64,000 nucleotides of DNA, taken from NCBI GenBank assembly GCA_025766275.1, contig JAFKAC010000015.1:868001-932000 (forward strand), given 5' to 3'. This document shows, in pieces, positions 1 to 12,375 of this stretch. The translations under genes were made by a program, and so were the position numbers. This DNA comes from Lactarius indigo. Its lineage: Eukaryota > Basidiomycota > Agaricomycetes > Russulales > Russulaceae. The stretch's first letter is position 1; the number at the start of each line of letters is the position of its first letter. A model generated the notes under the pieces. It searched no databases. It was not told the DNA's origin and saw only the letters and a program-made list of their open reading frames with translations.

Positions 1-499
1 GAGTGAGTAGGTTCTTGAGTTGCCCATGACATCCTTTTACACTCCCTTCTCCCCTAGTATCTGCCTGCACGCACAATAGGAGCGCAGTTCAAGTGCATGA
101 TGTTAAAAGTGTAAGTTCGTGGACGGTGTCAAATACTATCCAATATTCTTCGATAGGTTACTCAAGCATGAACGATGAGCACGGCCCAATCGAGTGTGCT
201 CTCCACTCAAATCGGCTCTTGGACGACGGATATGTGGGGATGGAGTATCACGGGTCTCTGATGAACCACATGCCGCTTTTCGGAGCTACAAGGCCCTAGG
301 AGTGGGCTCCGAGCTGGATCCGCAATCTCTGCACTTCGCCATTTCCTTTCCCTTGCTCTATTCGCCAACCCCCACATCACTGACTTCGACGGCGACCTCA
401 TCGCACAAGTCTCCCACCTCTGATGATCCCTGCTCCTACTCTACTTCATCTTTCACTTAGGAATAACTTCCCCCGACACCTCCTTTGACTCAAACGGCA

Positions 500-640
500 T
501 CCCTGATAACTGCCCCGCTTGGCTCAGCGACTGACCTCTTCGAAGCCGCGGGGCGTCTCTCACACTCGTATATATGGTAGGTGCTATGGCATCGCTGGCT
601 AAAATGCCAGTGGTGTCAGAAAGTCGACGCTTCTTACAAG
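500..640 (+). pseudogene. Fragment of the ABCF3/GCN20 Walker A region (copy 1)
   Basis: The stretch resembles the DNA around the first Walker A motif of the ABCF gene at 56269-59436 and a second fragment at 19225-19350. Shared features are a run like CTTCGAAG, a cTCACACTCGTA run and the GTCGACGCTTCT that encodes K-S-T-L-L in the intact gene. The frame is broken and no open product remains. It lies just outside the 3' end of a decayed F-box copy on minus. Confidence 0.5.
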
Positions 641-844
641 CCACTTGCAGGTGATTCAGTTGTCGGTTTGTGATTGTCGTGTATGCATTGTAAGTATCGT
701 GGGGACACTTGCACGTACGTGTCGTGACAGATGTAGTCTATAGCAAGGCAATATAAATATATACTGTATTTTTCTGTGTGTAAGATTGTTTCCTAACTGC
801 GACAGAGGGACAATTACCATTAGATTGGCTATAAAGTATGCGAC

Positions 845-1400
845 TGGTATGGGATATTCTCTTTTTCGTTGATTTAGGACTCGAGTCTCATCAAATTCTA
901 TTTCTGTGTCGCCGATGGTTACAGGGGGAGCAGAGAGCCGCCACGCAGCGACGAACTTCGTAGATGATTCTGACTGGCACGCTAAGAAAATCAAGTCAAG
1001 AGATGGCCATACAGCGTCTTTACGGTGGAGAAATGGTGGAGTATGTGCAGCCATTCAGAATTGCCCGTATGCTCAATTTCATAAACCTCGGGCCCGGACG
1101 AGAGTTCGAGATGGACCACATTGGAGACTGTAGCAGAAAATTCACCGAGCACCTGGGCTATGTGACGGCGTGCGAAAAACCCCACCCATATGCTTTGCAC
1201 GAGACGTAGATCCAAGGTGGAGGCGCCGATTCGGGAATAAGCACTCGTAAGCGGTCTGCCTGAGACGGTACATGGCAATGTTGGCCTGGCTCCCGACCAA
1301 GTTAACACTCGCATGCCCACTTGGGGCCAACTGAGCGATCTGACTTGGAGAGTTGCACAACTTGAAGGCCAACAAGCGGTTAGTAGCCTAGATGTGTCGT
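845..1400 (-). pseudogene. Decayed F-box-like gene, C-terminal part (copy psiA)
   Basis: Reading minus, the family C-terminal blocks are recognisable: HIAQVLGEFSATVSNVVHL, then SEWLHILHHFSTVKTLY, then WPSLDLIF and the PVTIGDTEIEFDE tail. The blocks lie in different frames, and the segment that reads LAGNVALALEDITGEMVDE in intact copies is missing near 1010-1020, so this is a broken copy. The F-box itself is not found here. The surrounding block from 1 to about 1500 resembles 18840-20300, where a second decayed copy lies, so the two came from one duplication. Confidence 0.75.
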
Positions 1401-1734
1401 ATGATGTCATGTGAGAATGCGCCAATCGTGTCTGGTCTGGGGAGTTGGCCCGTACTCCCGAGTATAAATCTATCAAAAAAACAAATACAAGAGGGGTTGC
1501 AAGAGCCAGGGGATATGAGAGCACGGAGTGCAATTGAATGCGGACGAAAATCTCTCACTGTCTCCGCAGACGTGAAGATTATGTATCTGTATGATACCAT
1601 TGTGACAAACGCCATACTATGGATGTATTCGCCTACGAACATAAATATCCTAAATGCCAGTGGGACGGAGGAACAGTTACTGTAAATTGCAAAACGCTAG
1701 GCCATAGGATACGCAGCCGGTACGGAACATTCTA

Positions 1735-3410
1735 TTATATGCTGACGTAGGACTCGAGTCTCTGATCAAACTCCGTCTCTGTGTCAACGACAGTTACAGG
1801 GCGACCAGAGAGCCGGCGGGAAACAATGAACTTCCCAATCGATGATGCTGGCTGGTCCACCAAGCAAATCAAATCAAGGGATGGCAAAACTTCGGCTACC
1901 TGCTCGCCCGGGATGTCATCCAGTGCAAGAGCAACATTCCCCGCGGGCTCGCGATCTAAAAGCAGCGTCCGCGCGGTGGGGAATCGGTGGAAGAGGTGCA
2001 GCCATTCGACCTCCCTTAATCGATGTTGCTCGAGCATGGCGGTTCCGATATTGAGATGGACCACATTAGAGAATGAGGTGTGAAAATGGCCGAGAAACCG
2101 GGGTATGTCCAAAGCGTGCGAGTCTAACCCACCACATGAGACGCGAACCTCGTGAGGGCGCCAATCGAAGGATGGATGATTTACATGTGGATATAAGAAG
2201 AATTTAACGGTGCTACTGGAAAAGGCAACGCGCGCGCGCCTGGATAGGGTTAGCTTGGGGCCGACTGACCGATCGATGAACTTGGAAAGTTGAGTAACCC
2301 GATAGCTATCAAGCCAGAGATATTCTATAGAGATCTGGTTTAGTTTAGGGCTGTCGATCTGGGAAATGAGGTCCTCCAGGTACTCGCTAGCACCATGGAA
2401 GTGAAAGTAGGTGAGAGTAGGAAGGACAGTCCTTGTTACGGGGGGTGGGTGTATATCAGGGCGGGGAGTCGCCGATTTAAATCCAATGGAAAAGGAATCC
2501 AGCTTGGGCAATGTGGCCAAAACCGTGACCATGACCTCGGGTGAAATGTAACCAGTCGGGGGTATTTCGCGAAGATCGAGCTTGATGAGGTCACTGGTCG
2601 ACAAAAGGAGTGTTGGTAATGCCGGAAAGGGGATTCCACGTAAATAGATGGCTTGTAGAGATGGTGCGGATCCTCCCAAAAAATCGGGGGGAAGGGCAGG
2701 CACGTCATGATATTCCGAGTGAATATAGAGACGCTTCAGTACCGGAAATGGCTCCTGCACCGCCGCGTCAAACTCCTCCGACCGCGAACTCCATTGTAAG
2801 CCGGGATCAAGCTCGACACCACATACACGATCGTGGTGCTTGAGTGCGAAAATGATGTTTTCCACATCGTCAGGCATAATGGGGGTCCAGGAACGCTCGA
2901 AACGGATCATGATAGGAAAGGCGGGCCAGATAGCCAGACTCTTCCTGATGGGAGTTCCATATGTGCAGAGAATTTTGACGTCAAGACGGTGTGGCGACGC
3001 GAAGATGAGTTGTCGCCAGGTTTGACATACGTGCACAAGTAAGTGCCATTTCCATACATGCCTGCGATTGTAGTTGTGATGTTTTCGATAGAAATCGAAT
3101 ATCTCAAGTAAGACATCGTCTGGGAGGGTGGCAATTGTCGTTGGATGGCTCCTGCCTGTGCCACATAAACTCAGTTCTCGCTGCGGTCGCCACGGGGGTG
3201 CTAAGGACGCACCTTGAGTGCTCTCATTCTGTTGTTCTTCGCAATGACCTCGAGAAGTAATTTTTTCCAGCGAAGTGGCACTGGGGGACGAATCACCCGG
3301 TTGGGAGAGCGGAGGAAAGCTAATTGAGGACCAATAGTGAGTACTCAGTCACTTGGTAGACACCGGACAAACCTGGGCGAGCCGGCCGATAAAAGCAGTT
3401 CAGTACCCAT
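1735..3410 (-). CDS. F-box-like protein F1 (three exons, fused first exon)
   Basis: Predicted SCF-ligase substrate adaptor: the F-box would bind Skp1 and the C-terminal part would choose the target; no target can be inferred. Exons 3410-3373, 3319-3213 and 3155-1735 join in frame to 521 aa. The F-box reads LPDDVLLEIFDF, followed by WKWHLLVHVCQTWRQLIFAS, then leucine-rich repeat-like stretches (ALPTLLLSTSDLIKLDL) and the conserved family tail VTVVDTETEFDQRLESYV. Unlike F2-F6, exons 1 and 2 are fused: ATGGGTACTGAA runs straight into exon 2 sequence, as if intron 1 and half of exon 2 were deleted without loss of frame. The reading frame is otherwise intact. Function beyond the F-box family is unknown. 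Confidence 0.85.
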
Positions 3411-3730
3411 TACTGTAATGCGGGTAGCGAACTAAGCTCCGAGTCTCACACTAGTATCGGCCCAATGGGTCGTAGTAACCCGTTTAGCTGTTGCGGAGTA
3501 GGCGTGTTTGCCTCGTGTCAGTGGTAATCGATGATATTAGTGTTGACCCCACCGATGACCGTGGGAAATAATCAAGCCTGTCGTTGGTGCGTTGGTAATG
3601 GGCTCAGGCTTGTCAATTGACACGAACCAGGTTACTCAACAAACCTCGCATCTCCTCTCCTGAACTCGTGGCGGTAATGAAAATTTGACACTGATTCTCG
3701 GGATTACTTTCCTCTGAACTGTGGGCACAT
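3411..3730. repeat. F-box upstream flank, duplicated at 17930-18230
   Basis: This 5' flank of F1 aligns by eye with 17930-18230 upstream of F4 (shared TTTAGCTGTTGCGGA, GTGTTTGCCT, CGATGACCGTGGGAAAT and CTCCTCTCCTGA runs). Similarity stops near 3730, where unrelated sequence begins; F4's flank continues into another block shared with 9640-10200. Confidence 0.7.
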
Positions 3731-5720
3731 GTCGGCTGCTCTATGGCCTAGCGGCGTCCCCCTGTCGTCAAGATTCTTATGAATCCCAAGCAACAGGTGG
3801 CCACTGCTCCCATTCAGGCCCATCCTTACTGTATTCCTTCGCCACCTCCCGCCCCCTTTCCAAACGACCGATCTGCAGCTCGCGTGTCGTTCGCCATGGT
3901 GGTCCTTGCGGACTTCTCACCGCGCCGCCGGGACGGGGACAGCGCAGTGCCATCCGCTCCAAAGGCCAGGTTCAGGCCTGAGCGGATGGTGCGGCTTCCC
4001 AAGGTCATCATCCACGAGCCCGTTTAGTGGGACCAGTGGGCTGACGTCCACCACCCCGGGACGAGCCATGGGGACATGCTGGACCTCCCCCCACTCAACT
4101 GGTGCGGTAAAATGGACTCTGACGACTTGGTGCGCTACTATCCTAAGGAGTGGACCGTCGAGCGGATCCTACAGATGCTGCGTCGTCTGGATCGCGGCGA
4201 AAAACTGGCCATCGCTCCCGTCGTCATGGCTGCTCGGGCTCTTGTCAGAAGGCGCAGAAGGCACGCTTTCAGGTGACCCCCGCCACTCCGCCGTCCACTG
4301 CGTCAGCCGCCGATCCCACCCCGGCCCCCCACTCCTATTTTTTTCTGTGAGCTGTAACAATTTCATGCCAAAGAGCTGGAAAGCCGGAATTCGCGATGAT
4401 ACCTCCGTCCTCCGTCCTTTCCTTTCTCTAACGCTGGCGTCTGCCTCATGCCGGCGCGTCGCGCCGGCGACTCGGACGTGGGGCAGGCGTCAGTGCCGTC
4501 GCTCGGCGCGCAGGTTGCTGAGTCGCGGCGGGGACCTGCGTGCCAAGTGGCGGGTTCCCTTTTTGTTAACTCTTCCTCGTCTCTGGTCTCTGCTTTTCTT
4601 TTCTGCTCTGTGGTTCTCTTCTAGCGTCTCAGTCTCGGTTCCCGTCGCAAAAAGGCGCAAAAATACTAAAGAAAACTGAAAAATATATCAAAACCGTTCC
4701 TAAAAAACCGTAAAAGCAACAAAAACCATCTTGCCTTTGTTTGAATGCCTTGGACTGGATTTTCATTGCGTGCTTTATATATTCTCTCTTTTTTCGTTAG
4801 AATGGCATGGTCTTTATCTGCCTAATGTCTCCGGGTCTCATGTTTTGCCTCTTCTGCTTTTCGCATTGCCGCGGAAATTTTCCGTTTACAAACCGTTTCT
4901 GAATCTCCCTTGGTGCCAAATCTAACGCTGGTCCGGGATTGCGTGTGAGGCGGGCGCCTCAGGTGGTGGGGTCCTGCCTTGGCCTCAGGTGTGATTCTCC
5001 GCCTGTAGGGTTTCGTTTCCTGGCCCATTTCGATCTGGTCGAAGTGCGGTCCGGCCATCTTTTACTTCCGCGTTGATTGTGTTCTGAATATCCTGCGGCT
5101 GTCTAGCGATCGCTGTTCTTCCCTTATTTGTGCCTATCTCCCCCACCCCTTTGCTGCTATTGGGCCCCGCTTTATTCGTTTCCACACACTCCGCGATATT
5201 TCCTTGCGCTTATTCTTTTAGAAGCTTCATACTAGAACCGGCATGATGTGGACGCACGTCTTACCTCGATCCATCCCGAATCTCATAGCGCGCTCAAGAC
5301 CAAGGCTGTCCGGAGTCACTCTAGTTCTTCTGTCTGCCCACGGCGCTTGGCCTAGTTCTGGCTCTGTTTCTTTGGCTCGGGCTGCTTGCTTGGCTTGGCT
5401 TAGCTTGGGCTCTGGAACTCTGGCTTGTATGCTGTTTGACGCTCTAATGCGTCGCATCGCTTGACCATGGCTTAAGCGAGAACCCCGGTACGTCTGTTTT
5501 ATTCGCTTATTCCTTTCCAGTTTTGCGTGCCACATGAGCCGGATGTACTCGGCCCGCAGGTGGCCCGACCCAAGTCGAAGCAGACCTCAAGAAGCCGTGT
5601 CGACGTCGTCTCTATCGTTCCTTTCCTTTCCTCCCTTCCCCTGGTGTTGGTGTTTGTCACACAGCAAACACCACTGTTCTACATTAGGGTTAAGGTTAGA
5701 GATCTTTGTTCGATATAAAG
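3731..5720. other. Unexplained 2-kb stretch, possible insertion
   Basis: The stretch interrupts the flank homology between F1 and F4. It starts near a tRNA A-box-like run (TGGCCTAGCGGC, 3746-3757) and near its end carries a short telomere-like run (TTAGGGTTAAGGTTAG, 5684-5699). I see no reverse transcriptase, integrase, transposase or clear terminal repeats, so a mobile origin is only a guess from the broken homology. Confidence 0.3.
3779..4276 (+). pseudogene. Open frame of about 165 codons with one in-frame TAG
   Basis: From ATG 3779 the frame is open to TAG at 4025-4027 and then continues in the same frame to TGA at 4274-4276. The first half is proline and arginine rich; the second half contains WTVERILQMLRRLDRGEKL, which looks helical. 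I recognise no family. It may be a hypothetical gene with one nonsense change, part of an inserted element, or a chance frame. It lies in the 3.7-5.7 kb stretch that breaks the tandem-array homology. Confidence 0.25.
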
Positions 5721-6480
5721 TCGAATAGAAAATACCACTAGATGCACGACGAGCCCGAGTGAGGTGCTGGTTCTATATCTCCGTGAACGTTCTTTGAGAT
5801 TAAGCGAACCGCAACAGAGAAGCAGCGCAGTTGCTGCGAGGTTTTGCTGCAATCATGGTCGGCCATGGCGCCCCTTTGCCAATAAGGGCAGTCGCGTCAC
5901 CCTTCCATTCAACCGAGTGCCATCAACCAGGGACCAATTCACGTTCATTCACCTCTTGAGAAAGAGAGGCAGCGAGAGGTCCGAAGGTATGAGGGCGAGG
6001 GGGTGAGTAAGTGCGATTGAGGGCCAAAGTCGTAGTACTAAAGATAGTGTTTGACTCCAGACTCTCCACGAATATGAATATTTATCTAGTATCAATGATG
6101 TTCGACGTTTTGCATTTTCTTATCATCTCCCTCTCTCACACGTTCGACTAGGTTTGAGTCGATGGCACGCCGATGTACAGCTCAGTTCCCGCCTCAGATC
6201 GTTGAGAACCAAGCAATAACACGACCAAGTGTAGGTGAATGACACGCCGAGAATGACACCGAATCTGTTAGCACCGAATCCAGTTTCGCCGTGCTGTGAT
6301 TAACGGCAGACCAAGGCCAATCATAATTCCATTGGAATATTCGTACGAACATATTGTGACAAACTCTCTATATAATTGTCTCCTAAATGAGACTGATGGA
6401 AAATTAGGATCGCAAAACACCAGGCCACAGAATACGCAACTGGTGTGGGCCATTCTTTATCTGCTGACGTAGGACTCGAG
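5721..6480. other. Intergenic; 3' flank of F2
   Basis: No gene seen. From about 6230 to 6480 the sequence is the duplicated 3' flank found after other F-box genes (a CCTAAATGNGAC run, then GGCCAnAnAAnACGCAAC close to the stop codon); similar tracts precede 10495, 16105, 27215 and 30772 and follow 60209 in inverse orientation. Confidence 0.6.
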
Positions 6481-8255
6481 TTATTCGTTGAACGCCGCTT
6501 CTGTGTCGACAACGGTTGCAGGACGGTCAGAGAGCCAGAGGGTCGCGATGAACTTCTCAACGGATGACGCCGGCTGGTCCACTATGCAAACCAAATCAAG
6601 GGATGGCAACACTTCGTCGACCATCTCGCCCGTGATATCTTCTAGTGCAAGAGCAATGTTCCCTGCAAGCGCCGGAGAAACATGCAGCGTCTGCATGGCG
6701 GAGAATTGGCGGAGGAGGTGCAACCAGTCAACGTCACCCATATCCTCTGATCGACGATTTGCCTTGAGCCCGAGATTGAGGTGGATCACATTGGAGAGTG
6801 TAGCGTGAAAATGGCTGAGCAACTGGGCTATGTCCAAAACCGGCCACTTAACCCATTTTAATGAGACGAGGGCCTCAGCACGGCGCCAATCCGAGGGCGG
6901 ATGGTTTGCGTGCGGATACACGGTGACGGAGCGACTGGAGAAGTCGACATCTGCACGACTGGATAGAGTCAACTTTGGGCCGACTGAACGACCGATGAAC
7001 TTGGAAAGTTGCGTAACTTCATAGTCGACAAGCTGAGGGGAATAATCTACGGAGATACATTTCAGTTGAGGGCTATCGATCTGGGAAACAAGGTCTTCCA
7101 GATACTCGCTAGCACCATGGAAGTGAAAGTAGGTGAGAGCAGGAAGGACGGTCCGTGTTGCGGGAGGCAGGGATAATCGGTCATGGCGCGAAGTAGCCGG
7201 CTGAGATTCGAATTCAATGACAAGGTCGCCGAGCACGGGCAATGCGGCCAAACACGCGACCATCGCCTCGAGTAAATTAGAACCAGTTCGGGGTATGCGG
7301 TAAAGTTGGAGGGAGACGAGGTCACTAGTGGACAAAAGAAGCGTCGGTAACGCTGGATAAAGTATGCCGCACAAGGTGATTCTCTGTAAACACGGCGCAG
7401 ACGCCCCCAAGAATTCGTCGGGAATGACCAATGCTCTTCCGTCGGCCGAGCCAATAAAAAGATCTGTCAGCACCGGAAGTGGCTCCTGCATCGCTTTAGT
7501 TATCTTTTCTAACTGCAAGTCCGCTACGACAAGCATAATAGAAGACAGACGGTCGCGATGCTCAAGTGCGGCAGTGACTTCGTCTTCATCGTCAGGCGGA
7601 ATGCCGCTCTTGGAATAGCAGTAGGGATAATAAATAGCGATTGGAAAGGCTGGCCAGATATCAAGATTCTTCCTGACAGGAGTGCCGAAGGAGCAGAGTA
7701 TTTGGAGATTGAGACGGTGTGGTGAATCAAATATGATTTGTCGCCATCTTTTGCATACATGCACCAGTATGTGCCATTTCCATAGAACTTGAATGTAGAG
7801 GGAGTCGTGATTCTGATCCTTGCGGCAGAAGTCAAATATTTCGAGTAGGACGTTATCTGGGAGGATGTCGATAGTTGTTACATGTCCATGACCATTGCCT
7901 GTGTCCCCCAAAGTCAGTAATTGCTGCAGTCGTCAAAGGGGAGCTGAAGGACGAACCTGCGGCGATTATGTTCCTTTGTTTCTCGTGAATCTCTCCGATA
8001 TGTGAGGTGGTGGCATCGAAGGACAGGCCCGATAGAGAGAGCGGACGATCACTAATTGAAGACCTACAGTGAGTACTCAGTCGAATGATAGGCACTAGAC
8101 GCACCCGAGAGAATCGATCAATAGGAGCGGTTCAGAAAAACTTAGCAGAGAGTCTGAACCACGACTGCCATTGAATGGAGATTAGAGGCGTGAATGTGGA
8201 CAATCAGCCGGTAATAACGCGCGTGAAGGTCTTGGACAGACCTTTCGGTGCCCAT
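6481..8255 (-). CDS. F-box-like protein F2
   Basis: Predicted Skp1-binding substrate adaptor. Exon 1 is only 14 nt (8255-8242, ATGGGCACCGAAAG then GTCTGT). Exon 2 is about 60 nt and exon 3 about 95 nt (ending at 7973 before GTTCGTCC), and exon 4 is 7898-6481. The parts join in frame to 528 aa. The N-terminal 55 residues are poorly conserved and serine rich; the F-box follows as ILPDNVLLEIFDFCRK, then LVHVCKRWRQIIFDSPHRL, then leucine-rich segments and a tail VLPSLDLVCIVDQPASSVE. A TATA-like CTTATA lies 57 bp upstream of the ATG. Target unknown. Confidence 0.87.
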
Positions 8256-8311
8256 TACTGTAGCAATGTGGACAATGCCAGTGAACTAAGTTCTGTAGAC
8301 GAAGAGCCCGC

Positions 8312-8317
8312 CTTATA
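8312..8317 (-). promoter_or_regulatory. TATA-like element of F2
   Basis: The minus strand reads TATAAG, 57 bp before the F2 start codon. The same element lies 47-50 bp before the F3 and F5 starts, inside an otherwise shared upstream motif (AACTAAGYT...ACGAAG). Confidence 0.5.
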
Positions 8318-8319
8318 GT

Positions 8320-10490
8320 AGGTACCGTATTCAACCGCCGCGGAATGCGGTGCAGTGGCGTGTTTGCCTTGTGCTCCGGTAATCATGCAACATGCCGTGA
8401 TTTGAATAGGTCTTCTTCCTTAAATGTGAAACGAGCTAGAAATATTGTTGCCCGTAGTAATTCTCTGTTTCAGGGCAACAGAAACTGTTTCATGGAATGC
8501 AGAGCGAGGCCTGGTGTGCAAAAGGTGTCTAGGTAAGCAAAAAAAAAAAAAAAAGGAAACACCCGACCCAGTCGCACAACAGAATATCATCACGTCGTAC
8601 GTACTGTAATGAATTGAGAAGCCGTATCGCCGTACCGCCACTCAGACCTAACTAGGCCTAACTAGGGATGTTTGAACTTTGCAGGGGGGGATTGGTCAAA
8701 GTGGCAAAGAAACTTTTGAAGAAACTCGACCATTACTGTAAAAGTCATAGGGAAGGAACGTGGCTGAAGCGCTGTATAAACAAACGAACCCATGGGCCAT
8801 AGGGTTGATATACGTTGATAAGTTGATACAATAAGTCATTATCATAGTTGCCACCGTCGATGGCCATAGGAAACGAATAGGGTCGTGTCCGCCATGGGCC
8901 ATGGCAATGCAAGCGCTAGGCGCCTGGGCACGGGACGCGGGTACCGTAACGCTACGACTCGGAATCAACCTCGCCTCGCCTCGCTCTCGTGATCCTGTCC
9001 TGGTAACTACTGTAACACTAGCACTAATTCCGCGGATTTATAGCCTCCTACTGTAGGCAAATATTACAGCTCTGTTGGGATACTGTATTAGCTCACTTCC
9101 ATAGACTGTTATTCGGGTCCGCATTCAATTGACTCGGACTACTTTAGTTCCAGCCTACTGTGATATACAACATTCAAGAACACATTCATATGCCAACCTA
9201 CATTACTTCGATCATACCTACCAATGTCAATCCTTAGCACTTTCTCAATTTTCTCTCCGTAGTTAAACCCGTTTGCGTCTGGTGCATCTAATTCATCACT
9301 CGTACGCGCGCGATTCCTGAGGCGAGAACACGTCACTGTTAGTTTACCCTACATAGCCTCACACATAGATAGTCCACCTCCTCGTCTATCTAGGTAAACA
9401 TAGTCATTGCTTATACATGCGCGATTCCTGAGTCCATCTCGTTTATCTAGTTCGCCGAACGCGTGTTCCGAGCTCTCCGAGAACCTTCGCCAGCTGAGTC
9501 CATAACCGACAAGCTTTTCATTGGACATCGGACGCCATCTTTCTCCTGCATATTCTAGCCCAGATCTGAAGGTTGGAGCGGCCGAGATACGTCACATACC
9601 GCAATTGCTCTGCGTAGAAATTCCACATTTGCCGGTGGGTAACAATCGATGCTTTCCCAGATGATGTTGTGTCGTAATCTCTATATGATCAAGAGGAACC
9701 CTTGCAACTTCCTATGGAGTATTGTAGAGGGCGGTGGCAGACGCATGAGCATGTACGTGACGCTAGCTGCTTTTTTCCCTTTGCGTTCCGCCTTCTCGCG
9801 GCGAACAACTAGCACACTATGCTCCCCAGCCTTTCCTTCCGATTTGGCTGAACTACTCGAGTATACGACATACACGTCTTCCGATTTTCTTCGAGCCGAA
9901 ACGCAAAAGGTGCTTCAGCTTCCGCTAACCCAGACTCGGCCGTAGTGCTGCCTGGCGTCTTTCTTGCGTGCATCGCCCATGTTCTCCCTTCCGTCCAGAC
10001 AGAGATCTGCGGCACGTGGAGGATGTGAATGAGTTGGTGGTATGAAGTGTGTGTTGTCGTTTTCACCCGTGCACCCGTCTCGTCCAGGCATCACTCACCT
10101 TCCACACGAACGAGGTGCGTAACTTGTTTGAGAGCTACGGATGGCCCGAAGGGAATCACTTCACTTATCTAAGTACTTGTGACTTTGTGAGAGCGAGAAA
10201 ATGACTGGCTGGTTATACACCTGAAATGTTCACGCTTGCCGGTGTAGAAACCATTTTCGTCGTGTTGTGATTGACGACCAATCAAGCTCTTTGCACAAAT
10301 TTCTTAGATCATTACCCATCAGATGAGTCCATTGTAAATCTCGTACGGATGTGGGTATCGTGACGCGTAGTTTAAAGCGATATACATGTCAATCTGCATG
10401 TATGGTCGTCTCCTAAATGTGACAGAGGGGTGGTTAGAATCGTTAGACCGTAAAAATCAGGCCATATAGAACGCAACTGGTATGGGACGT
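8320..10490. other. Intergenic between F2 and F3
   Basis: No gene supported. It holds a poly-A run at 8539-8554, a doubled CCTAACTAGG-like run near 8645-8665, and a GCGCGATTCCTGAG motif repeated near 9308 and 9419. The stretch 9640-10200 resembles 18250-18800 (for example AACCCTTGCAACTTCC, GCACGTGGAGGATGTGAA and AGCTACGGATGGCCC and their counterparts). The last 200 bases are the shared F-box 3' flank. Confidence 0.6.
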
Positions 10491-10494
10491 TCTC

Positions 10495-12322
10495 TTATTC
10501 ACCGACGTAAGACTCAAGTCTTTGATCAAACTCGGTTTCTGTGTCGATGACGGTTACAGGGCGACCAGAGAGCCGGCGGGCAGCGAGGAGCTTCTCGATG
10601 GATGATGTTGGCTGGTCCGCTAAGTAAATCAAGTCAAGGGATGGTAACACTTCGTCGACCATCCCCCCCGTGATATCTTCCAGTGCAAGAGCAACGTGCC
10701 CTGCGAGCCCCTGAGATACATGTAGCGTCCGCACGGCAGAGAATTGGTGGAGAAGGTGCGCCCATTCAACGTCGTCTGTACCCTCTAATTGATGAGCCCA
10801 GCTCTCGGCGAGCTTGAGATGAACCACATTGATCAGTTTCGCGGAGATGTGGCCGACCACCTGTGCTATGTGGGAAACTTGCCAATCAATCCCTTCGCAC
10901 GAAACGATAGTCCTGACAGGACGTGGATCCCAAGGCGAATAGTTTGCATGAGGACACATGGTGAATGTGACAGAGTCACGGAAAAAGGTAAATTGTGCAT
11001 GTCGGAATAGGGCTACCTTGGGGCCTACTGAGCGACCGACGAACCCGGAGAATTGGGAAACTTGAAAGTCAACAACCTGATTCAAGTAAACTGTCGAGAT
11101 CTGACTCAGTTGAGGGCAGTCGATTCGGCCAACGAGGTCCTCGAGATACTCGCTAGCACCCCTGAACCGAAAGGAGATGAGTGCAGGAAGGACATTCCGT
11201 GTTACGGGGGGCGGGAGTATTCGATCAGGGCGGGAGGTGGCCAATTTGAATCCAATGACAAAGGTCTCGAGCTTGGGCAATGTGGCTAAAGACGCGACCA
11301 TGGCCTCGGGTGAAATGTAACCAGTCGGGGGTATATTGAAAAGATCAAGCTTGACGAGGTCACTTGCCGACAAAAGAAGCATCGGTAATGTTGGGTAAGG
11401 AATTCCAGATAATGTGATTTCTTGTAAGCGCGGTGCAGACCCTCCCAGGAATTCGGCGGAGAGAACCACTGCACTTTCACGCAGAGCCAAGGAAATTTCG
11501 AGGTGCGTCAGTAACGGAAATGGCTCCTTCCCGTGCATTAACGGGAGTACCCTTTCCAAGTCCAATTTCCGTATGTTAAGTCTGATAAAACATACACGAT
11601 CGAGGTGCTCGAGTGCCGCAATCATCTTGTCTTTGTCCTGAGGCGAAGTGCTAAGCTTGGAACGCTCATAATCGATAACGATAGGAAAGGCTGGCCAGAT
11701 ACCCAGATCATTCTTGACAGGAATTCCGCGTGTATAGAGAATTTGGAGTTTGAGTCGGTGTGGCGATGCAAATACAATTTGTCGCCATTTTTGACATACG
11801 TGTACAAGTAAGTGCCATTTCCATACAGGGCTGAGGGCGTGGTTGTGATTATTTCGATAGAAATCAAATATTTCAAGTAGAACATTGTCTGGGAGCATGC
11901 AGATTGTTGTTGAATGTGTATAACTCTCGCCTGTATCACAAAAAGTCAGTACTCGCGGCAGCCGCTACATAGGCGCTTGAGATCACACCTTGAGCATGTA
12001 CGTTCTTTTGTTTCTTGGGGTGGCCTTGAAGAAAAATCTCATTGATAAGTGAGGCGGCGCCAGATGATGGTTCACTCGGTAGAGAGAGCGGACGAACACT
12101 GATTGAAGAATAGTAGTGAGAACTCAGTCGATTGATCGGGAAAAACGGAAAAAGGAAGGCACGAGACACACCTTGGAGAACCAATTGATAGGAGCGGTTC
12201 TGCAGAACTCAGAACGGAGAGTGGACAATGGCTGATTGGGGATTAGCGGTGGAATTCGGCCGGTTAGTACGAGTCCAGTGATATGGCAAACGAAGACTTC
12301 AGACAAACCTTTGGGTATCCAT
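10495..12322 (-). CDS. F-box-like protein F3
   Basis: Predicted Skp1-binding adaptor. Exons 12322-12309 (ATGGATACCCAAAG), 12231-12172, 12098-11989 and 11930-10495 join exactly in frame to 539 aa. Exon 2 gives SHCPLSVLSSAEPL and exon 3 gives SVRPLSLPSEPSS and ends in GHPKKQKNVHAQ, a basic patch that is a fuller nuclear-signal-like motif in F5. The F-box reads MLPDNVLLEIFDFYRNN, followed by HLLVHVCQKWRQIVFASPHRL, several leucine-rich segments and the tail VTVIDTETEFDQRLESYV. A TATAAG element lies 50 bp upstream. This copy best shows the ancestral four-exon structure. Target unknown. Confidence 0.9.
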
Positions 12323-12369
12323 TGGTATTGCTGGACGATGAACTAAGCTATACAGACGAAGGAGCCGCT

Positions 12370-12375
12370 CTTATA
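12370..12375 (-). promoter_or_regulatory. TATA-like element of F3
   Basis: TATAAG on minus, inside a CTAGTATAAGAGCGG-like run shared with F5, about 50 bp before the start codon. Confidence 0.5.

Noticed and set aside
3906..4679. Plus-strand frame of 257 codons
   Set aside because: Composition looks like a shadow of a GC-rich stretch; no domain and it overlaps the better frame at 3779-4276.
5684..5699. Interstitial telomere repeat
   Set aside because: Only two imperfect units; could be chance.
8539..8554. Poly-A tail of a retrocopy
   Set aside because: No coding sequence upstream of it resembles a spliced gene.
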